The position numbers and the translations under genes were made by a program. DNA of 64,000 bases from an uncultured Robinsoniella sp. (GTDB lineage Bacteria > Bacillota > Clostridia > Lachnospirales > Lachnospiraceae): positions 124,001 to 188,000 of the forward strand of contig UQGG01000004.1 of the NCBI GenBank assembly GCA_900540475.1, given 5' to 3'. Below are positions 32,002-40,740 of the stretch, piece by piece. The notes under the pieces were generated by a model. It was not told the origin of the DNA. It was given only the letters and a program-made list of their open reading frames with translations, and did not search any database. Numbering within the stretch: position 1 is the stretch's first letter; every line of letters begins with the position of its first letter.

Positions 32002-33078
32002 TTACTTGCTGCCAACTTCCATTGTCCAGCCATGAGTATCCTGGATTTTACCTAACTGGATTCCGGTTACGGTATCATACAGCTTCTGGCTGATCTCACC
32101 AATTCCGCCGTCTCCAATCTGGAATACGTCATTCACATAACGCAGATGGCCTACCGGAGAAATAACCGCTGCAGTTCCGGTCCCCCATACTTCTTCTAAT
32201 GCACCGGTTCTCGCTGCTTCTTCCAGTTCATCCACACTGATTCTTCTTTCTTCCACCGGAAGTCCCCACTCTTTGCAGAGTTCGATACAGGTATTTCTGG
32301 TTACACCAGGAAGGATGCTTCCGTTTAATACCGGTGTTACAACTTTTCCGTTTATCTTAAAGAAGATATTCATAGCTCCTACTTCTTCAATATACTTTCT
32401 TTCAACTCCATCTAACCAGAGCACCTGGGAATATCCCTCTTCATGCGCCTTTACCTGTGCCGCCATAGACGCTACGTAATTACCGCCGGCTTTGGCTTCC
32501 CCGATACCGCCGCGAACTGCTCTTACATACTCATCTTCAATCCAGATCTTAACCGGATTCAGCCCTTCCGGATAATAAGCTCCTACCGGTGATAAAATAA
32601 TAATGAATTTGTATGTATTAGACGGACGCACTCCCAGGAAAGGATCTGTTGCAATTACAAATGGTCTGACATAAAGGGATGTCCCTTCTTTTGTAGGAAT
32701 CCATGCCTGATCTAATTCTACCAGTGTCTTCACTCCGTTAATGAAGTCCTCTACCGGAATCTCTGGAATCATCAGTCTTCTGTTCGAGTTAACAGCTCTT
32801 TCTGCATTTTTATCCGGGCGGAATAACAGGATTCTGCCATCTTCCGTTTTATAAGCTTTTAAGCCCTCAAACATCTCCTGTCCATAATGAAACACCATAG
32901 CGGATGGATCCAATGTAATAGGCTGATAGGGCATAATCGCAGGATCATGCCATCCCTTTTCTGTACTATATTCCATTACATACATATGATCTGTAAAAAT
33001 GGTACCAAATACCAACGGATTTTCCGGTCCTGGAATTGGTTTCGGATTCATAGTTTTCTCGATTTTGATATCTAACAT
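32002..33078 (-). CDS. ilvE: Branched-chain amino acid aminotransferase
   Basis: 358 residues from ATG 33078, with AAGGA 8 nt upstream; the ATG at 33087 is too close to that site. This is a class IV (fold IV) aminotransferase of the eukaryote/Firmicute BCAT length. Visible motifs are FHYGQEMFEGLKAYKTEDG, RPDKNAERAVNSNRRL, the PLP lysine in GEAKAGGNYVASM, QVLWLDGVERKYIEEVG and PGVTRNTCIELC. It transfers amino groups between glutamate and the keto acids of Leu, Ile and Val in the cytosol. It stands alone; the gap 33079-33193 shows no T-box-like element. Confidence 0.95.
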   Translation of the reverse strand: MLDIKIEKTMNPKPIPGPENPLVFGTIFTDHMYVMEYSTEKGWHDPAIMPYQPITLDPSAMVFHYGQEMFEGLKAYKTEDGRILLFRPDKNAERAVNSNRRLMIPEIPVEDFINGVKTLVELDQAWIPTKEGTSLYVRPFVIATDPFLGVRPSNTYKFIIILSPVGAYYPEGLNPVKIWIEDEYVRAVRGGIGEAKAGGNYVASMAAQVKAHEEGYSQVLWLDGVERKYIEEVGAMNIFFKINGKVVTPVLNGSILPGVTRNTCIELCKEWGLPVEERRISVDELEEAARTGALEEVWGTGTAAVISPVGHLRYVNDVFQIGDGGIGEISQKLYDTVTGIQLGKIQDTHGWTMEVGSK

Positions 33079-33193
33079 TTTTCTCATCCTTCCCTGAAAG
33101 CTTTTTTATATTATTTTTCTTCCCATTATTCTACTTTTCTTACAGCTTGTCAAGACAGAGACGTAAATTTCTTCATTTAATGCATGAATGTGG

Positions 33194-33685
33194 TCACTGT
33201 TTGCGCTCATACCTTACAAAAGTATATTCAAGGTCAAAATAAGTCTGTTCCTCACTTTCACCCGTCACTTCCCATTCTTCCATTTTATCCAGATCCGGGA
33301 ATCGTGTATCGGCTGCATATTCATGGTCAATTCTCGTTACATGCCCCACACTGCAGTAAGGAAGCATCTGATGGTACACGCTGTCTCCGCCAATAACATA
33401 GATATCATCGCTTTCGTATTTCTTCAATTCCTCCAGAAGTTCCTCCATGCTGTGAACAACGATGGCATCCTTCACTTTATAATCCTGGTTGCCTGTCAGC
33501 ACAATATTCGTCCTGTTTTTAAGGGGCAGACCGTTTGGAAAACTTTCCAGCGTCTTTCTGCCCATGACAACTACTTTCCCTGTAGTTGTCTGACGGAAAA
33601 ATTTCATATCTGCCGGTATGCTCACCAGAAGCTTATTGTCATTTCCAATTCCCCAGTTTTTATCTACTGCTACTATAAAATTCAT
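33194..33685 (-). CDS. folA: Dihydrofolate reductase
   Basis: 163 residues from ATG 33685, which has AGGAGG 6 nt upstream. DHFR motifs: IVAVDKNWGIGNDNKLLVS (Met20-loop region), MKFFRQTTTGKVVVMGRKTLESF, TNIVLTGNQDY, DIYVIGGDSVYHQML. It regenerates tetrahydrofolate using NADPH and is directly downstream of thyA, whose reaction consumes methylene-THF and yields DHF, so the pair forms one cycle. Confidence 0.95.
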   Translation of the reverse strand: MNFIVAVDKNWGIGNDNKLLVSIPADMKFFRQTTTGKVVVMGRKTLESFPNGLPLKNRTNIVLTGNQDYKVKDAIVVHSMEELLEELKKYESDDIYVIGGDSVYHQMLPYCSVGHVTRIDHEYAADTRFPDLDKMEEWEVTGESEEQTYFDLEYTFVRYERKQ

Positions 33686-33726
33686 ATCCAGCCTCCTGTG
33701 CCGCTCTTCTATACGGCAAAATTCCA

Positions 33727-34575
33727 TTAAATCGCAATGGGTATATTCTTAATCTGCGGTCCAGTCACATAATTTTCCACATGGAGATCATCAACCGTAA
33801 ATGCATAGAAATCCATAACTTCCGGATTCAGCCATACTTTCGGAGCTTCAAAAGTCTCACGCTGTATCAGCTCTTTGATCACCGGGATATGCCTGTCATA
33901 AATATGTGCGTCTGCGATTACGTGGACAAACTCTCCCACATTCATATCGCATACCTGCGCCATCATATGAACCAGAAGTGCATACTGGCATACATTCCAG
34001 TTATTTGCGGCAAGTACATCCTGTGAGCGCTGATTTAAGATGGCATTTAAGGTCAGCCTGTCTTCATTTTTTTCTTTCGTCACATTAAATGTCATGCTGT
34101 AAGCACAGGGATAGAGATTCATCTCGTGCAGGTCTGCATGTACATAGATGTTAGTCATAATCCTGCGGCTGTAGGGATTGTTTTTCAAGTCATAAATAAC
34201 CCGGTCCACCTGATCCATCATACCTTCCCGGTACTGGTGTTTCACACTCATCTGATATCCGTAGGCTTTCCCGATGGAACCATCTTCGTCCGCCCAGCTG
34301 TCCCAGATATGGCTGTTCAGGTCATGAATATTATTGGACTTTTTCTGCCAGATCCAAAGCAGTTCATCAAATGCACTTTTCAGTCCTGTTCTTCTCAGGG
34401 TAAGTGCCGGGAATTCCTTTCGCAGGTCGTAACGGTTTACTACGCCAAATCTTTTGATGGTATATGCAGAAGTCCCATCCTCCCAGTGAGGGCGGACTTT
34501 TTCTCCTTCGGTGCTGACTCCGTTATCAATAATGTCCTGACACATATCTATAAATATTTTATCTGCGCAACTCAT
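33727..34575 (-). CDS. thyA: Thymidylate synthase (ThyA type)
   Basis: 282 residues. Catalytic Cys in LYPCAYSMTFNV (about residue 163), phosphate-binding arginines in SRRIMTNIYVHADLHEMN, cofactor and nucleotide residues in RSQDVLAANNWNVCQYALL and HVIADAHIYDRHIP, and the ordered C-terminus IKNIPIAI. It makes dTMP from dUMP using methylene-THF. AAGGAGG precedes the ATG. It is followed 41 bp downstream by folA and preceded 12 bp upstream by an oxidoreductase gene. It is somewhat longer than the E. coli enzyme (264), as in several Clostridia. Confidence 0.95.
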   Translation of the reverse strand: MSCADKIFIDMCQDIIDNGVSTEGEKVRPHWEDGTSAYTIKRFGVVNRYDLRKEFPALTLRRTGLKSAFDELLWIWQKKSNNIHDLNSHIWDSWADEDGSIGKAYGYQMSVKHQYREGMMDQVDRVIYDLKNNPYSRRIMTNIYVHADLHEMNLYPCAYSMTFNVTKEKNEDRLTLNAILNQRSQDVLAANNWNVCQYALLVHMMAQVCDMNVGEFVHVIADAHIYDRHIPVIKELIQRETFEAPKVWLNPEVMDFYAFTVDDLHVENYVTGPQIKNIPIAI

Positions 34576-34587
34576 TTTGCAACCTCC

Positions 34588-35556
34588 TTATTCGTTTGGA
34601 TATTTCACGCCCCACTGTGCACGGAGGCTGTCCATTAGTTCCATGATACGTATGGATTCCTTATGAGGCATCTGTGGGCATTCCAGTTCCCCTTTCGCCA
34701 TGGCTTCCATACATGCTTCCACTTCATATTCATAACCGGTAATCTGCTTTGGTGTCTCATATTCGGCAATCAGCTTGTGATTGGTGTCAAATACACGGAT
34801 TCCCTCGCAGTTATTAATGTTCTGTACTTCAATATACCCTTTATCACCGTAAATCATACCGCGTCTGTCAGTTGCCACCATCATATTGCTGTGAAGCTGA
34901 GCCATTTTCCCGTCTTCATAGATCAGGGTAATGCTGTTTACCGCATCCACTTTTGACTCTGTCAAAACCGCTGAAGAAGATACTTCTCTGATCTTATCCC
35001 CAAATACCATGGAAGCAAAATTAATGGGATAAACACCCAGATCCAACAAAGCACCTCCCGCAAGACCAGGCTCCTGCATTCTGGGCAGATGTCCTACCAC
35101 ATATCCCAGATTTGCCGTAAGGGATGTTATTTCCCCGATCACCCCGCTGGCAGCAATCTCATCCAGGGTTTTGCGCATTGGCATATAACGCGTCCAGATC
35201 GCCTCCGTTAAAAGCAGGTTTTTGCTCTTAGCCATTTCAAATAATTCCACAGCCTGTTTTGCATTCACGGTGAATGCTTTTTCACACAATACATGCTTCC
35301 CATGCTCCAGGCAGAGCTTCACGTGTTCGTAGTGGTGGGAATGGGGCGTTGCCACATATACCAGTTCCAGCTCCGGATCCGAAAGCATTTCTTCATATGA
35401 CCCGAAAGCTTTTGTAAAATGATACTGAGCGGCAAATGCTTCTGCTCTTGCAAAATCTCTGGCTCCCACGGCATATGCTTCTACTTTGTCCATACCCGCT
35501 ATGGTTCTTGCCATTGCACCTCCAATATTTCCTGCTCCTAAAATCCCCATTTTCAT
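34588..35556 (-). CDS. Gfo/Idh/MocA family oxidoreductase
   Basis: 322 residues from ATG 35556, chosen because AGGAGG lies 8 nt upstream. N-terminal Rossmann motif MGILGAGNIGGAMARTIAG, the family signature VYVATPHSHHYEHVKLCLEHGKHVLCEKAF in two parts (about residues 72-101) with the catalytic-region Lys, and a C-terminal alpha/beta domain (GGALLDLGVYPINFASMVFG). These NAD(P)-dependent enzymes act on sugars or inositols, or as dimeric dihydrodiol dehydrogenases; the substrate cannot be read from the sequence. It probably shares a transcript with thyA. Confidence 0.88.
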   Translation of the reverse strand: MKMGILGAGNIGGAMARTIAGMDKVEAYAVGARDFARAEAFAAQYHFTKAFGSYEEMLSDPELELVYVATPHSHHYEHVKLCLEHGKHVLCEKAFTVNAKQAVELFEMAKSKNLLLTEAIWTRYMPMRKTLDEIAASGVIGEITSLTANLGYVVGHLPRMQEPGLAGGALLDLGVYPINFASMVFGDKIREVSSSAVLTESKVDAVNSITLIYEDGKMAQLHSNMMVATDRRGMIYGDKGYIEVQNINNCEGIRVFDTNHKLIAEYETPKQITGYEYEVEACMEAMAKGELECPQMPHKESIRIMELMDSLRAQWGVKYPNE

Positions 35557-35636
35557 AGTCATTACCTCCTCGATTTGATTTTTTATCATTATTTTTATTT
35601 TATCTTATCTTTGTGTGAATCATTGATTTATATTTA

Positions 35637-36776
35637 TCAGTTTCCTAATTTCATTACACTTGGATCTTCCGCAAACCCGGAAGCATTGTATAAGAATAAA
35701 ACATCCGTATAATTTCTTGCATTCATATAGTCCTTAAGGCTTTCATTAAAATACCTGAGGTCTATCATATCCACTTCTGAAAAATCCGGAAACGCAAACG
35801 GCACAAAACAATGTGCATAGGAATCCTTGATCACCAGCAGTTTCCTGTCGCTCTTAGACTCCGTATTGGCTTCTATAACCGGCTGGTTCCCTCCGAAGAA
35901 TACCGCATACTTATCCTTTTTATCCAAAAAGGACCGATCATACAGATCTCTGCGTATCTCCTGTGAATGATTATAATTTAGCACATAGGGAACTTCTTTT
36001 TTCGGGATAAATGCTTCGATGGAATCGCTCTGCACCCGGCAGTTCACCTTTGATTCGATGGTTCCCAGGAAATCCTTTGTAAGTGTTTCCACCCGGTAAT
36101 CATCTTTAGACAGAGGCGTAATCCCAATTTCCGAAGCCCATGCCTCATACATGTAAAATGCCGCCAGGGTTTTCCAGTGGTGGTCCGTGCGGTAATAGAT
36201 CTCCTCGTCCTTATGCTCCCTTAAGACCTTTTCACAGTCGAAGTAAGTATCTCCCGGCAGTGCCTCTTTCACCTTTTCCAGATAACCTTTTTCTTCTGCC
36301 GGACTTGCAAAAGGCGGCAGTTTTTCTCTCAGGATGTCAACAGCATTGGGGACAATCATGGCTTTTACATGACCGGGTCCGAATTTTTGCACCGCTGTTT
36401 CCATAAATCCTTTCAGCGCCTGGATATTCCGAAGCGCCGTATCCGTTGTAAAGCTTCCGGTGTGCTTTTCAATGAGATACCCATCTTTTGCAAAATAAAT
36501 ATCATTGATCTCCTGTTTAAATGTCCCCCGTTCCACCTGGGTCTTCAATCCAATCCAGGCATCCCGCAGCACAAACTGGTCGGTCAGGTATTTTTCATAA
36601 TCTTTTGTATAGCTTCCATTAAAAATGCGTTCCGGGGAGACCTCCGGGTTCTGTGCCAGTTCCCTGTTTTCTTTTTCCGAAAATCCCGTGTCCGGCTTCA
36701 GCATAGTCGCTATAGTGAAGCCGAATATCAGAATTAAAAATATTATAATAATTGTCCAATTTTGTTTTTTGCTCAT
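35637..36776 (-). CDS. DHHW family membrane-anchored protein (AlgJ/AlgX-like, polymer O-acylation)
   Basis: 379 residues from ATG 36776; an in-frame ATG at 36788 is equally possible since neither has a clear ribosome binding site. One N-terminal membrane anchor (WTIIIIFLILIFGFTIATML) precedes an extracellular SGNH-like domain. The family-naming motif is present as YYRTDHHWKTLAAFYMYEAW (about 190-210), with LLVIKDSYAHCFVPF near the C-terminus acting as the Ser-block. DHHW proteins accompany MBOAT acyltransferases, as AlgJ/AlgX accompany AlgI, and are thought to move acetyl groups onto extracellular polysaccharide. The MBOAT gene lies 140 bp upstream on the same strand. Confidence 0.85.
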   Translation of the reverse strand: MSKKQNWTIIIIFLILIFGFTIATMLKPDTGFSEKENRELAQNPEVSPERIFNGSYTKDYEKYLTDQFVLRDAWIGLKTQVERGTFKQEINDIYFAKDGYLIEKHTGSFTTDTALRNIQALKGFMETAVQKFGPGHVKAMIVPNAVDILREKLPPFASPAEEKGYLEKVKEALPGDTYFDCEKVLREHKDEEIYYRTDHHWKTLAAFYMYEAWASEIGITPLSKDDYRVETLTKDFLGTIESKVNCRVQSDSIEAFIPKKEVPYVLNYNHSQEIRRDLYDRSFLDKKDKYAVFFGGNQPVIEANTESKSDRKLLVIKDSYAHCFVPFAFPDFSEVDMIDLRYFNESLKDYMNARNYTDVLFLYNASGFAEDPSVMKLGN

Positions 36777-36787
36777 ATTTATACCCA

Positions 36788-36911
36788 TTGCAGGCAGACC
36801 TGCAATACTGCCGCAATAAAACGGTTGAAAGAATTACATCGTGGCTTCCTTTCTGCATCATAATTTTCTTTCAACCTTATACTCCTGCATACCGCAGACG
36901 GGTCTGCGGTA
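36788..36911. repeat. Intergenic inverted-repeat cluster between DHHW and MBOAT genes
   Basis: Three nested or adjacent palindromes fill this gap: TTGCAGG/CCTGCAA at 36788-36805, GGTTGAAAGAA/TTCTTTCAACC at 36823-36833 and 36866-36876, and TACCGCAGAC/GTCTGCGGTA at 36890-36911. It could be a structured intercistronic RNA or a small miniature repeat element. No coding region is visible. Confidence 0.6.
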
Positions 36912-36916
36912 CTGCA

Positions 36917-38338
36917 CTAGAACCTGAAATACAAGAATGGGTTATAGGTTGCATCCACCAGATATGCCACGGATATGATAAATATCCCCACATAAAAGAC
37001 ACTTTTTAACAACACACATACCCACTGCCTGTTCTTCAGGCATCCAAGCCATTTCTCCGCTGTCAGTTTAGGTAACATCGTAGCCCCCAGAATCAGAAGC
37101 ACGAGCAAAACCCCATTATTATACAGCAGATAAATACTCTCCTGGTTAAATAACGCCTGTCCATGACCGCCAAACAAAGCTCCTATGTAGGAAAAACCTT
37201 TTTTCAGATCATCAAATGCAAAGATTACCCAGCCAATCATAACAAAGAACATGGAGTATAAAATCCTTATCACGCCCGGCAGCTTTTCTAAAAATCTTCC
37301 TAACACGAACTTCTCAATAAGCAGCAGCAGACCGTAATATACGCCCCACATGACAAAGTTCCAGCTGGCGCCATGCCAGATTCCGGTAAGCAGCCATACC
37401 ACCAGGATATTGCGCACCTGCTTTAACGCACCCTTACGGTTGCCTCCAAGAGGTATATAGACGTATTCCCGAAACCAGGAGCTGAGGGAAATATGCCATC
37501 TTCTCCAGAATTCCGTAATACTCTTAGACACATATGGATAGTTAAAGTTCTCCAGGAAATGAAATCCAAACATTTTACCAAGACCGATAGCCATATCCGA
37601 ATATCCGGAAAAATCATAATAGATCTGGAAGGTATAAGCCAGTATTCCAAGCCAGGCTGTAGCCACAGGCAGATCCCCTGCAGGCATTGCAGAAATTGTA
37701 TCCCAAAGTTTTCCTATGTTATTAGCAAGTAAAACTTTCTTTCCCACACCAATCATGAACCGGTGTATGCCAGCTACAAAGTCATCACTGTTCTCCCTGC
37801 GGTCACGCATCTGCTTTGCAATCGTCTTGTACTGCACAATCGGGCCTGCAATAAGCTGTGGAAACATAGATACATAGGTACCATAGTTGATCCAGTTTTT
37901 CTGAACCCTGGTAACTCCTCGATATACATCAATGGTATAAGACATGGTCTGGAAAGTAAAAAACGAAATCCCGATAGGAAGCGGGATTCCCAGAAGCGGT
38001 ATGCCGGTTCCCAAAACACCGTTTACAGAACCTATAATAAAATCTGCGTATTTAAAAAATCCTAAAATTCCCAGATTGGCAAAAACTGATATTAATAAAA
38101 ACTGCTTCGCCTTTTTCAGATCGCCTCTTTCCCTGTATTTGCCAATCAGCTGTCCGAAGGTAAAATCCATGGTAATGGAAAAAAGCATTAAGAACACATA
38201 TTTAGGCTCACCCCAGGCATAAAAAAAGAGACTGAATAAAAATAAGATAGTATTTCGTATCTTCCTGGGCGCAATATAATACAGAATAAGTACTGCCGGC
38301 AGGAATCGAAACATGAATAAAATACTGCTGAAAACCAT
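36917..38338 (-). CDS. MBOAT family O-acyltransferase (AlgI/DltB-like)
   Basis: 473 residues with about ten or more membrane helices. MBOAT markers: FLPAVLILYYIAPRKIRN, SLFFYAWGEPKYVFLM, GISFFTFQTMSYTIDVYRG, ITEFWRRWHISLSSWFREYVY (about 290-310) and the conserved His in LTGIWHGASWNFVMWG. Such proteins pass acetyl or other acyl groups from a cytosolic donor across the membrane to an extracellular acceptor protein, here probably the DHHW protein. AAGGAG precedes the ATG. It is divergent from an SGNH-protein gene, and the group of four genes looks like one functional unit. Confidence 0.92.
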   Translation of the reverse strand: MVFSSILFMFRFLPAVLILYYIAPRKIRNTILFLFSLFFYAWGEPKYVFLMLFSITMDFTFGQLIGKYRERGDLKKAKQFLLISVFANLGILGFFKYADFIIGSVNGVLGTGIPLLGIPLPIGISFFTFQTMSYTIDVYRGVTRVQKNWINYGTYVSMFPQLIAGPIVQYKTIAKQMRDRRENSDDFVAGIHRFMIGVGKKVLLANNIGKLWDTISAMPAGDLPVATAWLGILAYTFQIYYDFSGYSDMAIGLGKMFGFHFLENFNYPYVSKSITEFWRRWHISLSSWFREYVYIPLGGNRKGALKQVRNILVVWLLTGIWHGASWNFVMWGVYYGLLLLIEKFVLGRFLEKLPGVIRILYSMFFVMIGWVIFAFDDLKKGFSYIGALFGGHGQALFNQESIYLLYNNGVLLVLLILGATMLPKLTAEKWLGCLKNRQWVCVLLKSVFYVGIFIISVAYLVDATYNPFLYFRF

Positions 38339-38410
38339 TTGCTACTCCTTACTCACTTTATTTTTAAATATTATGGACTTATTAACATTTTTTAATTTTC
38401 CAAAAAGGTA

Positions 38411-38438
38411 TTTACAATTATCGCATTTATTATATAAT
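38411..38438 (+). promoter_or_regulatory. Promoter of the SGNH protein-lipoprotein operon
   Basis: TTTACA at 38411-38416, a 16-nt spacer and TATAAT at 38433-38438, about 45 bp before the ATG at 38484. Confidence 0.6.
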
Positions 38439-38483
38439 AGAGTAGGGCAAAAGACAAACAATTTTTTAATAAGGTGGTTATAT

Positions 38484-39518
38484 ATGGGAGAACAAAAGAA
38501 AAGACCGGGGATGCGGCGTAAAAAACCGAATAACGGTCTTGTTATTAATGTACTGACGCTAATCGTGATCGTACTTGTCGTTTTCGAGGGCAAGAGTCTG
38601 ATTAGCCTTTTTTCGAAAGACAGTCTTGCACAGCGTATCAAGACTGAAGTAGATGAAGTATTAGCCCAGGAAGAACTGGCGCAGAATAAGGGATCGTCAG
38701 AAGCACAATCTGAATCACAGAAAAAAACGCCGGTTACTGAAAAAACACCTGCACAAACTGAATCCCAGGCTCAGACGGACAGCACAATACCAGCTGCATA
38801 TGCTGATGTGGTTGTTCCTAAAGCTGCAACGCCTGCGGAAGATTCCTACTTCGCTGATGCGGTATTTATCGGCGATTCCCGTATGGAAGGATTTAAAAAC
38901 CAATCCGGCATTACCCAGGGTGCTTTTCTGACCGCTGTGGGCATGGAATTGGAAGATATTTATGACACGCCTTATATTGCTACTGCCTCCGGTAATATCA
39001 CCGTATTTGACGCTCTGAAGAAGGCTCCTTACAAGAAGGTCTACATGATGATCGGTACCAATGAACTGGGTACCTACGATTTCAATTCCTTCAAAGAAAC
39101 CTACATCAAGGTACTGGGAGATATCCAGACGATTCAGCCGGATGCAATCATCTATGTCTATTCCGTTGTATATGTAGAAGAAGACCTAACCGAGTTTGAC
39201 TATGTAAATAATAAGAATGTTGACACGGCAAATGAGAAGATCCTGGAAATCTGTAAGGAAAAAGGATACCATTATCTCAATTTAAATGAAGTACTTTCCG
39301 ATGGCAACGGCTCCCTGATCAAGGGCGCAACTTCTGATGGCGTACATATGTATGAAGAATATCTGAAAATGTGGCTTGACTATACAAAATCCCATTATAT
39401 CAGTGATACAGGCAGCTCCGGAACAACCGGGAACAGCCCATCCACAGAAGGTAGTAAAACAACACCTGTAACAGAAGCAACAGAAACAACAGAAGCACAA
39501 GATCTAAATCAAGTCTAA
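38484..39518 (+). CDS. Membrane-anchored SGNH/GDSL hydrolase-like protein
   Basis: 344 residues from ATG 38484 (AAGGTGG upstream). A short basic cytoplasmic tail is followed by one membrane helix (GLVINVLTLIVIVLVVFEG), a Gln/Ser/Thr-rich linker (about 65-115), and an extracellular SGNH domain: FIGDSRMEGF (Ser nucleophile block), MMIGTNELGTYDF, and TSDGVHMYEEYLKMW (Asp-x-x-His block). The tail is rich in Thr, Ser and Glu. The protein could be a cell-surface acetylesterase or acetyltransferase acting on the same polymer as the divergent MBOAT/DHHW pair. A lipoprotein gene follows 11 bp downstream. Confidence 0.85.
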   Translation: MGEQKKRPGMRRKKPNNGLVINVLTLIVIVLVVFEGKSLISLFSKDSLAQRIKTEVDEVLAQEELAQNKGSSEAQSESQKKTPVTEKTPAQTESQAQTDSTIPAAYADVVVPKAATPAEDSYFADAVFIGDSRMEGFKNQSGITQGAFLTAVGMELEDIYDTPYIATASGNITVFDALKKAPYKKVYMMIGTNELGTYDFNSFKETYIKVLGDIQTIQPDAIIYVYSVVYVEEDLTEFDYVNNKNVDTANEKILEICKEKGYHYLNLNEVLSDGNGSLIKGATSDGVHMYEEYLKMWLDYTKSHYISDTGSSGTTGNSPSTEGSKTTPVTEATETTEAQDLNQV

Positions 39519-39529
39519 AGGAGAAAACT

Positions 39530-40000
39530 ATGAAATACTTACGTTTGGTTTTTATAACAATTTTTATGATGCTCACACTCACAGCCTGCTCAGGTGGCAA
39601 AGACAAAAATATTGATGTAGATATCAATAAACTGGCGGAAGAAATCCAGAGCCAGGCAATCACCTCTGACAAGCTTTCACAGGTATCCGCAGATATCCTC
39701 GCTTCCACTTACTTTGTGGATATGGATAAAATAGAAGAAAGCACCGCATATTTAAGCTCTGCTACCACAGCGTGTGAAGTTGCTATTGTAAAATGTAAAG
39801 ACAGTTCTTATGTTTCTGAGGTAGAAACCCTGTTTAAGAACCGGGCAACAAACCAATCTAAACTGTTTGCTACTTACAATACCACGGAAGCCGCAAAACT
39901 GGATTCCGCTATTGTAAAATCTGCAGGTAATTATGTTGTTTTATGTGTAGTGGATGATACGAAAAAGGCAGAGTCTGTATTGTCTGACAATGGCTTTTAA
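39530..40000 (+). CDS. DUF4358-type lipoprotein
   Basis: 156 residues with a lipoprotein signal (LVFITIFMMLTLTAC; lipobox LTAC) and a Gly-rich start to the mature protein. The remainder (VDINKLAEEIQSQA, YFVDMDKIEESTAY, ACEVAIVKCKDSSYVSEVETLF, GNYVVLCVVDD) fits the DUF4358 family of Clostridia, small extracytoplasmic proteins of unknown role often encoded with SGNH and MBOAT genes. It sits in an operon with the SGNH protein and is followed by a strong terminator. Function unknown beyond the probable link to surface-polymer acylation. Confidence 0.85.
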   Translation: MKYLRLVFITIFMMLTLTACSGGKDKNIDVDINKLAEEIQSQAITSDKLSQVSADILASTYFVDMDKIEESTAYLSSATTACEVAIVKCKDSSYVSEVETLFKNRATNQSKLFATYNTTEAAKLDSAIVKSAGNYVVLCVVDDTKKAESVLSDNGF

Positions 40001-40028
40001 TCAGATTTGCGTATAAATTATGCTAAGC

Positions 40029-40078
40029 AAAAAAGGAATATCCCGGAAGCTTTCCTGCTTCGGGGATATTCCTTTTTT
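40029..40078 (+). terminator. Strong intrinsic terminator after the lipoprotein gene
   Basis: A6 plus GGAATATCCC (to 40044) pairs with GGGATATTCC plus T6 (40063-40078), a 16-bp perfect stem that continues into GAAGC/GCTTC. The symmetric A/T flanks make it usable also for the minus-strand transporter operon ending at 40127. Confidence 0.9.
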
Positions 40079-40126
40079 GTATTGATGCTGTAATGACTGC
40101 TGCCGGAAAGCAGCTTAGAATAAGCT

Positions 40127-40738
40127 CTAGAGCGTGTTCTCCAGCATAACCTGCCTGGTACAAACCGCATCCAGCAGCGCTTCACTATGGCTTACTGCAA
40201 TAAGTCCAATTTTTCTCCGTCTGCTCTCATCCAGCAGAAAGTTCCAGATCTGGCTCTGGGTAATCAGATCCAGCATGGTGCTGATCTCGTCTGCCAGCAA
40301 AAAACGGGTGCTCTTCCCTAGAGCCCTGGCGATACAGAAACGCTGAAGCTCCCCCCCTGACAATTCAGCCGGGAAACGGTTCATCCAGTCTTCCTCTATC
40401 CCCAACCCCCGGATCACCGCAGGGTCGACCTGGTCACCTTCTTTTATCACTTCTCCCATCCGAAGCCTGGGATTAACTGCCTGCTCCGGATGCTGCCAGA
40501 TCATCTGTACCGGACAGCAGCCGCGCATGTGAAACAGCGGCTTGTCATCCAGATATACCCCACCGGTATCCGGCTTCATGTATCCAGCCAATATCTTGCA
40601 AAGGGTTGTTTTTCCAAAACCGCTTGGTGCGACCAGCCCAACCACTTCCTCCTGGTGCACCTCCAGATTAAAATCCCGGAAAATCTCCCGACTGTTCTTA
40701 TCATACCGGAAAGAGATATTTTCAGCCTTAAGTACCAA
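40127..40738 (-). CDS. Peptide/nickel-type ABC transporter ATP-binding protein (short DppF/NikE type)
   Basis: 203 residues, shorter than DppF/OppF (about 320) because the C-terminal oligopeptide-transporter extension is absent. Walker A VAPSGFGKTTLC, signature AELSGGELQRFCIARAL, Walker B FLLADEIST and switch His in VSHSEALLDA are intact, so ATPase function is expected. It is the second ATPase of the importer operon and starts 2 nt after its partner gene ends. Confidence 0.9.
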   Translation of the reverse strand: MVLKAENISFRYDKNSREIFRDFNLEVHQEEVVGLVAPSGFGKTTLCKILAGYMKPDTGGVYLDDKPLFHMRGCCPVQMIWQHPEQAVNPRLRMGEVIKEGDQVDPAVIRGLGIEEDWMNRFPAELSGGELQRFCIARALGKSTRFLLADEISTMLDLITQSQIWNFLLDESRRRKIGLIAVSHSEALLDAVCTRQVMLENTL

Positions 40739-40740
40739 TT

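Noticed and set aside
33079..33193. T-box leader ahead of ilvE
   Set aside because: The gene's upstream region lacks the T-box sequence and a terminator hairpin.
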